Shown one piece after another: positions 9,161 to 18,911 of a stretch of 23,693 nt of DNA. The notes beneath the pieces are model-generated. The model was not told where the DNA came from, did no database searches, and saw only the letters and a program-made list of their open reading frames with translations. This stretch comes from Silene noctiflora (taxonomy: Eukaryota > Streptophyta > Magnoliopsida > Caryophyllales > Caryophyllaceae). The position numbers and the translations under genes are program-made. The first letter of the stretch is position 1. Each line of letters begins with the position of its first letter. The stretch lies in assembly GCA_009801015.1 (NCBI GenBank), contig VHZZ01000045.1, positions 311,898 through 335,590 of the forward strand, given 5' to 3'.

Positions 9161-9664
9161 AGTTACAGGTGTGTTCGATAGCTGTGCTGGAAGTCCTTAC
9201 TTTTGGTTGTTGAATAACAAAATTGATGAAGCTTAAGACTTTCTTCAGAAATTAAGATGAGCATTTGTTTTGTTTCTATTGCTTTTCAAACTCTTGAATT
9301 GTCAAATAGGCTGCTCTTATTTAAAGAGGTACATCAAAGATAATTTTGAGTGTCATGGTATGTGTACTTAAGTTGATTTACACTTTTGATTGAGCGACTT
9401 CTTACTTGTGCACGTCTATGATGTATGACTATGAATGCTATCTTTGAGGCCGTATTTCATGCTGTCTTTTGCTTGGGATCGAATCTGCTGATAGTGGCCC
9501 AGACATAAGCCTAGATGGTTTGCTATTATTTTGGTTAGTGGGTTGGCTTTGCTTATTGATACTAGAGTACTGATCCATAGATTCTAAACAGACTAAACGA
9601 GGCATTTAATTGTAGTATTCTCTCCATCTCATTTAGATTGTTCTCATTTGAGTATTTGACTTGA
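9161..9664. other. ATP synthase 3'UTR and downstream spacer
   Basis: Follows the TAG stop at 9158-9160. The T-rich DNA contains no further convincing exon, so it is presumed to hold the 3'UTR and poly(A) site of the small subunit gene. No AATAAA was relied on. Confidence 0.5.
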
Positions 9665-9783
9665 CCTTGTTTGGATGAGGTTATTGGAGGAAGCGGGATA
9701 ATATCGGATACAAGTTCCTTTGTTTGGTTAGCATATACTACCTTCCCCTCCCCTCCCCTCCTAACCTTGTATCCAAACAAAGG
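9665..9783. repeat. Short foldback remnant related to the Harbinger-like element
   Basis: Ends CCTTGTTTGGAT (left) and ATCCAAACAAAGG (right) are near-inverted. An inner phrase, TTTGGTTAGCATA, is shared with the 8049-8802 element (about 8142-8154), suggesting a related short MITE. A CCCCTC microsatellite lies inside (9744-9760). No target duplication was seen. Confidence 0.4.
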
Positions 9784-12086
9784 GCAAATGTTATAAAGCA
9801 ACAAGTGATGAAATAACGTCTTCACTTTTTGACTAAAAGGTAACGAGGAGTTGAGGACATAGAAAGGAGATGTAGTACTAGTATCCTGTACTTTAGGCAG
9901 TATGTTATGTTTGGCGACGGGATGATTGTTTCTAGACAATCCAAAGGGAAATGCTATAGGAATGGAGGGAGTGTTCATACTTTTTAAGGAGGCTTTGTTC
10001 TCTCTTCCCGTCCCATTTGCAGGAGATCATTTAAAGAACTCGGTTTCAGTATGGGGCGACATTGCTTATACATTACAATTCCTTTCTAGTGTTGTATTAG
10101 GGGAGATGATCGCTTGGATTGAATTAAAATTGTTCATTTTTGTCGTGTACGCACTTGACTAAGTATCACCTAGGTTGGTAATCATGCCACGGAAAAGGGG
10201 CATACCCGAGTCTTACTTGCACCCTATCTTCCCTTCTTGCCGTTACTTTGTACGTTTTTTGAGGTTGGGTGCACATGTTTTCAAACACATAATGCCCTGC
10301 TTGTAATATCCTCTTCAATAAGACCATTTCTTAGGACAGAGTCCAGTGCGTGCGCGGTGCACCATACATGCAGTGAATGTACCCGGCAATGTGTAGTAAA
10401 TATGTTCTAGGTTAGGAGAATGATGTTTGGTTGGTAACGGTTACTGGATACCGAAGCTGGATGCTCTTATTACATTGTCGATTAGAGTATGGAGAAATAT
10501 GTTTGGCTGGTGAACCCATTCCTTGGCTACTTAGAATTATTTTCAGTTTTTTGTAGCGAGGTACAAAAATAAGCCGTAGATCGTAGAAAGTACTCGTATT
10601 ATTGTATTATTGTAATATGGAGTATGTTTTAATGTTTTATGTTTTATTTAGACCGAAATTTGAGAGTGACTTGACATGGAAATTTAGTTGGGACTTTATT
10701 TTTGAATTTACCACCATTTTCCAATATAAAATGAACAAAACAAAGACAAATCATTTGACAAACAGCTAAAAGGCAAAGTTGTAATAATAATGGTGTTGGT
10801 TGGAAACTAGCTAAGGTCGGGGATTCAATTCTTGTATAAGATGAGCTTTACTGAGTCGGGTTAATTCATGGTCGATCTCTTTCAGGTGAGTTATTATCGA
10901 AACCAGCTGTTACAAATTATTTCAATTTGTATGAGTTTGGTAAAGGGTTATTTCAAATATGTTTAATTTTAGATGACTAATTATTTTAGATATTTCGTAT
11001 TTGATTTCAAAAACAACTCAAAACGATACAAAATTAACCGAGCCAAAGATAACTGGTTCCATTTTATGTATCAGCCATTTGTCATTCACAGATTTTTGTT
11101 TGGGACAGCACTATTCATCTTCTTAAAACGGGTTGAATATACACATATGGGATGAATAAAATAAAAGCAAAATGCATTGGGAAAAGTAAAAAAAATTATC
11201 GTATATAAAGCTTAAGATGGATAATACCGTCTTACGAAATATTAGTTGGTTGTTATTATTCATCAAATTAATTAAAGCATTAAAAGCATCATTTATAGAT
11301 CACACATCATAATCACAATAACACCACCTACACCTACAATACAATAAATATCGAGATCATTTGTTTAACTTTCAGATTCCATCTCGTCTCCAATCACCTT
11401 TACCATGTGTAAATTACTTGAAATGATAAACCCGAATAACCTGACTCAACACCTGAATTAAGTACCCAAGCATAACTCGTAAAGCGAATTGGCCCGAACT
11501 AATATTACCTACCCACATGGTTACTGCTACAAACTGACCATTATTCATAAAATTTCTCATAATAATAGAATCCAAAACGACTCGGATTCAAAATGACCCG
11601 CCCGCCTGCTCTAACCCGACCCGTACGTAACTGAGTTGACCCTTTACCATATCTAATTCCAGTACTTTCCTCCCAGAATTGATAATTTCCATTATTTTAT
11701 CCCAAATAAAAATAACACGTGTTGATGTTATCTGAAATTGACAAACTTTTGTGTCATCTCTCCGTCTCAATACCTGTCACTGTTTTCCAACTTCTCCTAT
11801 TTTCCAGAAATAAAAAAAAAAAAAAAAAAAAGTTAATTCCATCAATTCACTTCCTTCCTTCTTACGCCATATCCAAATCATTCCAATCTTCCATTAATGC
11901 ATTCTCATCTACACCTTGAATTCACATTCAAATTCATCATTTCATGCTAAAACTCGTCGTTTCTTCACCGTAATCTGGAAATATAATCATTTTAATCATA
12001 TTGTATCAAGTAATTTGTATTCGATAAGGCGGAATTTAAAATCTTAGGGTTTATGTTTTGTGATTTGATGATCTGTGATTAGAAAA
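9784..12086. other. Intergenic spacer and promoter/5'UTR of the 361-residue protein gene
   Basis: About 2.3 kb of AT-rich DNA with only weak open frames (for example around 9926-10162 and 10973-11155) that show no family character. It includes a 20-base A-run at 11812-11831. The last 150-200 bases are probably the promoter and leader of the following gene. I see no RNA gene and no paired transposon ends. Confidence 0.5.
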
Positions 12087-15000
12087 ATGCAGCAGAATTC
12101 GGATTCTCGAAGACGTGCTTATCTCACCGCTCTTTCGTTAGATATTCATAAGAAGCTTCTACGAGTAAGATTTTTGATTCTGTTGTTGTTTTTTAATTTT
12201 TTGATTTGAGTTTTGTTTAGTTGCATGATTTTTAATTCAAGTTATTAGATTCATAGCAATGTTCATTGTTTTTATCGTCATGTAATTGAAAAGATTTGAT
12301 GTTTTTGCTTGGATACGACGTTATTTACGCCCTCCGTCTCAATCATTTGTTTTCAATCATTTGTTTACGTTTGATTAATAATACTCCTTGTAAAGGTAAA
12401 CAAATGACGGAGACAAATCAGTAACTAACTACTAATTAATTCTTTAATTATTCTGGTGAACTAACTTAATTTTTGTTTCATCGCGTTAAAATGCGTTTTT
12501 TCAATCGAATTATCGTCATGTAGTTAGAGGAATTTTGAGGTTTTTGCTTGAAGACAATTTTTACGTAATTAGACACTAATTTGTTACTCAGTTTGATCTT
12601 CGTTGATTAGTCCTCCTAACTAACCAAATTACTGTTTGATTGCGTTAAAATGCGGTTTTGTTTATCGTCATGTCGTTGGAGGAATTTTGAGGCTTTTGCT
12701 TGAAGACAACTGTTACTTAATTAGACACTAATCTGTTACTCAGTTTGATCTTCGTTGATTATTCCGCGTAACTAACTCAATTATTGTTTAATTGCGTAGA
12801 AACAGTTTTGTATATCGTCATGTAGTTGGAGGAATTTTGAGGCTTTTGTTTGAAGGCAACTCCTCCATAATTAGACCCTTGATTGCTCAGTTTGATGATT
12901 TGATCGTTGTTGATTACTGAGCCTTACTAACTCAAATTATTGTTTAGTTGCGTTAAAAATGCGTTTTTTGTGAAGTCGTGTAGTTGGAGGAATTTTGAGG
13001 TTTTTGCTTGAAGACTACTAATAGTAATTAGACACTAATTGATGACTCAGTGTGATCTTTGTTAATTACTCTGGCTAACTAACTAGATTTTGGTTTAATT
13101 GCGTTTAAAATGCATTTTTTTCGTTGTCTTGTAGTTGGAGGAATTTTGAGGCGTTTGTTTGAAGACAGTTCTGCTACGTAACTAAACAATTGATTACTCA
13201 GTTTGATTTTCGTTAATTATTCAGCCTAACTAACTCATTTTTTGTTTAATAGCATATTTAAGTGGCGTTTTTATGGTCATGTAGTTGTAGAAATTTGAGG
13301 TTTTTGTTTGAACACAACTGTTATGTAAATTAGACATTAGTTGATGACTCAGTTTGATTTTCATTAATTATTACTCCGCCTAACTAACTCATAATTATTA
13401 ATCTAAATTATATGCTCTGATGTCCAGGCAGAAGCATCCCCGTCTCAGCGGCGCAATTTGTTGCAGGAATTATTTGCTGACGTAGCTTTGGAAGTTGACG
13501 ATCGTGCCAAAGGTGATCCATCTCTTTATCAATGAAACCTTTTTTAGATGTATACTCTATACTTCAAGATACGTGTCGCTTACTAGCTAAGTTCGATTAT
13601 TGGAATCCGAAATCAAATCAGCTATTCTTTGTTGTACTACTGCTCTTAAAAGAAGAGTGACCAGCAAAGATCATGTGAAAAATATGGAAATTATTGTTAA
13701 TGTAGTTGTGTTTCTTGATATATAGGTAAACATATGTGAAAATTATCTTAATGTAGTTGTGTTCCTTTGAGACCAGTCGAGTAAGCCACGCATCAAGGAA
13801 TTTTGCTTTCCATGCTTTTTGGCCCATACCGCACTCAATTTATCCATTTAATCCTGCTTGAAATGGGTTAATCAGTTAATGTATGTTGTGGGTGGTAAGA
13901 AATTGTTAATTGAGTATTTAAGTTACAAGTTTACCTTATTTGCATCATTTGGATAGTTCCACACTTACATTTCAGCAGCTATCCACTGGCATAGTCACAT
14001 TGCAACAGCTGCCGTAAAATCTGAATTCTTGCCAAACTAGGCACAATGGATTTGTAAAAAAACAATATGGACTAGATGTTTAGATGTGGTCTATATAAAA
14101 CGAATTCACCATTGTTAAGGTGAATTAGAGAAGATGAATGTATGAAGAATTAGTGAGAGATAGATTGAAAGATATAAACTGAAATTACATTTCATAAACT
14201 TGTAAATGAATGCATTGTACATCATGTGTATATATAGTCATTAGTAGTTAGTTGATTATAACAACCTTATAACTACTTCTAACTAACTTCCTTAACACAC
14301 GGGTAGTTATATAGGCTAACTAACTAGCTTATAGTCTACAGTCATAAACTGTTCCATTTAAAAATCAATTGTGACTGCTGAAGATTTTTTTTTCCACTCG
14401 TTATAGCTGATCCTTGATGTGTGTATTTATGCAATCTGTTTTTTGCGTGGTAGAGGATTATAAGTATTTGTCTTTCAGTCTTCTGCCAACTATGGACATT
14501 TTCCTCTTAGCATCAACATTAATATAACGAGTCAGATGTATAACTGTTGCTGCCGTTGTATTGCTGCCGCAGTGTCACTACCGGTCCTTCATTAACTTTT
14601 GGCATTTACTAGTACGCATTCATACTGATAATTTAGATACATATATTCTTGCTGGCTCTATTTGAGTCTGGTCCGCATCTCGAAGCAACATGAGTTGATG
14701 AAATAGTCAAGAATAAGCTGTATAGACTTTCTTGCTTAAGTTTCTTCTAAGATTGCCTTCAGAGTCCTGCATTCTAACTTTCTGTGTTGGACCTGATGAC
14801 AGATGTAATTCTCATCAGGGCTTCCGATGCTATAGCTCCTGTAGAGAAGGGATCAAAAAATCGCCTATGCTTTTACGATGTACTTTCTGAACATTTTGTC
14901 CAGGTGCCAGAAGATGGTCAACCCATTCTTGATCTGATTGTGAAATTGTGGAGCCAGTCATTTGCATCTCACATATTTGCGTTGTTGTTCCACAAATGGG

Positions 15001-18000
15001 TATGTGAACTTCATGTATTGCGTAGTTTTTTTTTTTTTATTCTGAACATTATCTCTCTGAGATTTTGAATCAATCTAGATTATGTTTCTTGTAGCAACCT
15101 CTTGCAAAAACTGAGAGATAAATTACAATATTCCTTGACTAGCTTTTTCTGCTAAAGAATCAAAATCACATTGATTGATGTTTCCTTGTGTGCGAGTGTG
15201 TGACAAGGACTAGGTTCTCTACTAACACTGATCGCATGGTGTTCATAGTTGATATGAAATATAGATAAAATGAGAGAGGCTGCTTGGCCATTTTCGTGTC
15301 CAAACAGTGTGTCCTGTGTATTGTAATCAGGGAACTTCTGTGTGGTGCTTAATTTTTTTTTATTCGTATCTGCTGCCGAGCATTATTTGTGTTAAATTCT
15401 GCAGTTGTTTGAAATAAAAGTTGAGGACTCCGAAAAGCTTCTTCGGTATTCTTCTGCTCTTGTTCAGGGTTCCACAAATGTTTTTTGGTATGTATCTTCC
15501 ATGGCTTGAATGAACTAAACATGAAGGTCAATTAATTTGTTATTTGAGAACAGGTCAATAAGTTAGTGTTTTTGGGATTAGTTCAGCTAGTGCAAGCTAG
15601 TGTGCAATCATTGATTAGTAAACAAGACAGTTTATTGCATGCAAGATTGCAAGAAAATAAGATGCAAGCCACTTTTTTTTGTCAGTCATTAGTAAACAAG
15701 ACAGTTTATTGATTTGGAAACAACAAAATTCAATCGCTTTGGAAATTAGCAAAGCGTTGATTTTGAATTTTGCTCTTTTTTTTTTTTGTTTTTGTAAAGA
15801 TATTTTAAATCCACGACACCATTTCCCATGTATTTTTGTCACCTTTTGATAGTGATTTCAATCTTCCGACTTACAAGAAAATTTGATATCCAGGATTGAT
15901 GTTCAGACCAACACCAGGCAATTTCAGTCACTGTTTTTTGTAAGTTTCTTTACAATTTTGTACTGGTTCTTGCTGCGCTTTCATGTTCTGGGAGACTAAT
16001 CCATCTTAACAGATTTATGATTTTCCTGCCACATCCAGTATCTTCTTGAAGATGTTGCACTTGACCAGTCGCGCTCGACAAAACTTGTTATACAGGTGGG
16101 ATGATGACCTTTGATCTCACATATTAAGCTTTTTCTACAAACTTTTATTGGCTAACTTGATTTCAGAGATGGTTAAAACACTGGCTTATGTGGATGTTAT
16201 TATTCGTGCAATTTTCAGGCTCAGCGAGATTTGTTTCTTCTATTGTCCAGATTTATTTTCTTTTACAATGCAGGTAGTTTCATGGACTCTGAATATTCTT
16301 TGTCATGTGGAGCTCTTGAATTTTGTTGTTGATGCTGTTGATGCTCCTTGCTCACAGTTGACGGACTTGATAGCTTCCTGAACCATTTTCCTGCTTTTCC
16401 ATCTTCCTTCTTAGTTGGCGGTCCGGCTGATATATTTGTAATCGAACTCACTGATCAGGTAAACAAGGCTGAGAAAATGCACAATAAAGTTTCTAATTCT
16501 GCACGTCTTCCTTATATCTAATGTCCCCATTGGACTTTGATGTTCAACTATGGCAATTGATCTTTTCAAATATACGTACAGCTACAATGTCAAAATTTTC
16601 AAGTTTCATTTATCAAAACAACTTCTCCTATTATATTTTTCAGAACATGTAACTATTGTATTATTCAATATTGAGAAAAAATAGTTGTCCAAGTTGACTA
16701 CCAAAGTCAAAGGGTGACAATATAAGTGATATGAAGGTAGTAACATGCCAGATACTAAACTAAGTTCTACTACCATTTGTCCGATTGTTCAGCTTCAGAA
16801 ATTAAAGGTGGAGCCTGTGTTGCTGCATTATTTGTCTCAAATTAAGGTTCTTCAAGGTATACTACCTCATTGCTTTTGTATCTTCCCTCGAGACAGTATT
16901 TGAAAGTACTCCGTATTAATAAAAGCTCATTTTATTTTACTTTATCTAGGTCTGGAGCTTAGAATGACAACTAGTACACGGCTGAAGACTTGTTTATACA
17001 GCTTTACATCTCCTGGAGGTCCAATGTATCCAACCAGGACTGTTCGCCATGCAGCTTGGGATGCTTTAGATGCGCTTTTCCCTGTGAGTAGTTATGCCTT
17101 TTTGACTGCCTAAATTATAAATCAATTTAAGGATTTTCATTCTGAATCCAAGTTTTCCGTGAAGTTGCTACCCCTTTGTGGCTCTTTGCCACTTACTTTC
17201 GTTTGTGCGTCTATGTGAGGTAGACGAGGGATGAAGGGAGGGAAACGTAGTATAGACTTGGGCTTTGGTCATGACCTGCAGTCTGTAGAGCTTTCTTTGA
17301 CCAATTCCTGAGACTTGTGCTTTGGTCGCTTGGGGTAAGAGCAAAATGTCGTCAGTACAAGTGGATTATGTGTACTTTGTTTTCTAGAACATGATAGGAA
17401 GTCTTGCAGTTACTGTAACAAAGACGGGAATGTGAACGCATGTCAGTTGCGTTGAGAAGCTTAAGGATGTTCTTCTTACTATTAAAGTGATCATGTTCAG
17501 GTGTATTAGGGAGTCAGGGAACTTGAGAAATTTAAAGTACCATAAATGGATGCTTCTTTCATAGGTTAGCTCATGAGGATAATCATTAGCTTCCCCTAAA
17601 CCATGGCGGGAGCCTTTTACCTAGAGAGTGTAGGGCAGAAATGCGAAATGAGGTTGCTCATGAACTGTGCTAAGCATATACTCCCTCATGTTCACTATAT
17701 TCTTCCCTATTTTTTTATTCGGATTATTTGAGTTTTCTTCCCTATTTCCTTTTTTGGGTAAATTTGCGTGGTGCAAATTCAAGTGTACGAGGTAGTGTGT
17801 TCTGTGTGGTTCAAACTCACTTTCTTATTTCTTTGCAAGGGGAAAAATATAGTGAATAGGAAAAATATAGTGAATAGGAGGGAGTATATTTTTCTTCTTA
17901 ATTTCCATCGCCGCACTTTCCGAAGGTGTTGTCGTGTGAAGTTGACTGTATTTGCTAATTGTGTTGATTGTACAGGTTGGGCGGTACCCTCGACATCTCA

Positions 18001-18161
18001 TCAGTCTGTTCTTTCGGCTGATGTATCCATGGTATTGGCCGTCTTCTTGTTGGTATTTTATAGTAACCTGCATTAAAGCGATGTTTTACTCGTTGATAGG
18101 ATTGATTGTCTCAAGTTGGGAGAAGCTAAAAGGACACAGAATGCCGAAGAGAGATATGTAG
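12087..18161 (+). CDS. Conserved plant protein of unknown function (At3g17900-like), 361 residues
   Basis: Eleven exons: 12087-12164, 13428-13512, 14803-14999, 15405-15487, 15894-15939, 16039-16095, 16219-16273, 16358-16458, 16793-16856, 16950-17083 and 17976-18161 (stop TAG 18159-18161). All introns are GT-AG and all phases agree with no internal stop, giving 361 residues. The product starts MQQNSDSRRRAYLTALSLDI and has conserved-looking blocks such as LIVKLWSQSFASHIFALLFH, FLVGGPADIFVIEL and PMYPTRTVRHAAWDALDALF. It ends with an aromatic, hydrophobic region (YPRHLISLFFRLMYPWYWPS onward) that may contact or cross a membrane, then a basic tail. From memory it resembles the single-copy Arabidopsis protein At3g17900, whose database label 'heat-inducible transcription repressor' lacks support that I know of. 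I recognise no catalytic motif. The start is the ATG directly before the conserved first exon. Confidence 0.85.
12265..13405 (+). repeat. Tandem array of ~151-bp units in intron 1 of the 361-residue protein gene
   Basis: A unit with landmarks TCATGTAGTTGGAGGAATTT, TTTTTGCTTGAAGACAA, AATTAGACACTAAT and CCTAACTAACTCA repeats about seven times. The AATTTTGAGG landmark falls at 12531, 12683, 12833, 12991, 13142 and, diverged, 13291: steps of 152, 150, 158, 151 and 149. A first, more diverged unit has its landmark near 12291; the larger step of 240 is explained by the ~87-bp MITE at 12329-12414. The array fills most of the intron and ends just before the exon 2 acceptor. Confidence 0.85.
12329..12414. 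mobile_element. Stowaway-like MITE inside the tandem array
   Basis: The left side reads CCTCCGTCTCAATCATTTGT and the right side GTAAACAAATGACGGAG. These are inverted copies of CTCCGTC plus CATTTGTTTAC, with CATTTGTTT duplicated on the left. The CTCCGTC-type terminus is a hallmark of Tc1/mariner-derived Stowaway MITEs. Its length matches the excess spacing of the first two array units, so it inserted into an existing unit. The TA duplication is not clean. Confidence 0.65.
13723..14085 (+). repeat. Dispersed repeat copy B in intron 2 of the 361-residue protein gene
   Basis: Colinear with copy A (7011-7670) as described there, from TAGGTAAACATATGT to CTAGATGT. Just upstream, about 13689-13719 repeats the AATTATC.TTAATGTAGTTGTG block a second time, so the left end is itself partly duplicated. 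The copy lies between coding exons 2 and 3. Confidence 0.7.
17681..17884. mobile_element. Stowaway MITE in the last intron of the 361-residue protein gene
   Basis: The element starts CTCCCTCATGTTCACTATAT and ends ATATAGTGAATAGGAGGGAG, inverted repeats of about 20 bases with few mismatches. TA lies at both flanks (17679-17680 and 17885-17886). CTCCCTC termini plus a TA duplication define Stowaway. The 14-base unit AATATAGTGAATAGG occurs twice at the right end. Length is 204 bp; no coding capacity. Confidence 0.88.
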
Positions 18162-18911
18162 CTTTGTGTTGTTACCTCAATGAATCTTGTTACAGGTTTG
18201 CTAGTCTTATAGATGTTCGTGTTGTAACAAATGGGAGGAGCAATTTAGTGTGGTTTCTCCAAGTATAGTTCATGTGAAATTCATTTTTTTTCTCGTTTAT
18301 GAACAGTGTCAGATATTTAACGTATGTATGTTCGTTTTTCCCAAAAATGTGCTCGATGAATACCTCGGTACACAATTCATGTCCACCATCCAATCATTTT
18401 CTAACCAGTAGCACCACAATGATCCAAGGCAAATAGTAATATTATTGTAATATATCCACCAAGTAGATATCACAAAAATCATTCACATGACGAGAGAATA
18501 GATAGATAGATAGAGACCTACCTCACACGCAGGCGCTGTTGTCTCGTAAAAATGTTACATGAAAACCAGGTTTTGGACGTTGGGTACTGCTTCGAGATGT
18601 CCATAGTCAACATATCCCATAACTTCGAGACAATTATCAAACAATGGAAGTACAAAGGGATGTACAGCTGAATAAGAAGATAGATGTTCCATTAACCGAT
18701 AATTATACTTCCATGTCACAACCGTAAGATCAGAAGGTACAATACCCAAGCTTTCAGAACCAAGATCCATCTATTGCCAACTATCCGCCTCTGCCTAAGA
18801 GATGATATAGATAGATATAAACAAAATAGTCGGAGTCGTCAGCAACGACTCGTTTGCAAAAGCATATGATAAAGACTTGGAGAGACCAAAGAGATATATA
18901 ATCATGGTTCT
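18162..18911. other. Shared 3' region of two convergent genes
   Basis: Holds the 3'UTR of the 361-residue protein gene (rightward) and of ALY (leftward). A short (GATA)n/(TAGA)n run lies near 18500-18515. The minus-strand frame 18770-18555 (71 codons, start MDLGSESLGIVPSDL) looks unusually protein-like but matches no family I know; it would lie in or beyond the ALY 3'UTR. Confidence 0.5.

Noticed and set aside
11812-11831. 20-base A-run as a retroposon tail
   Set aside because: No target duplication or recognisable SINE/LINE body precedes it; a simple homopolymer is the plainer reading.
14113-14350. Possible Copia-type LTR fragment starting TGTTAAGG with a TATATATAG box
   Set aside because: I could not find a matching AACA end with a 5-bp target duplication, so the boundaries cannot be supported.
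18555-18770. 71-codon minus-strand frame starting MDLGSESLGIV
   Set aside because: Protein-like in composition but short, without known relatives to me and sitting in the convergent 3' regions of two genes. Kept only as a note in the spacer entry.
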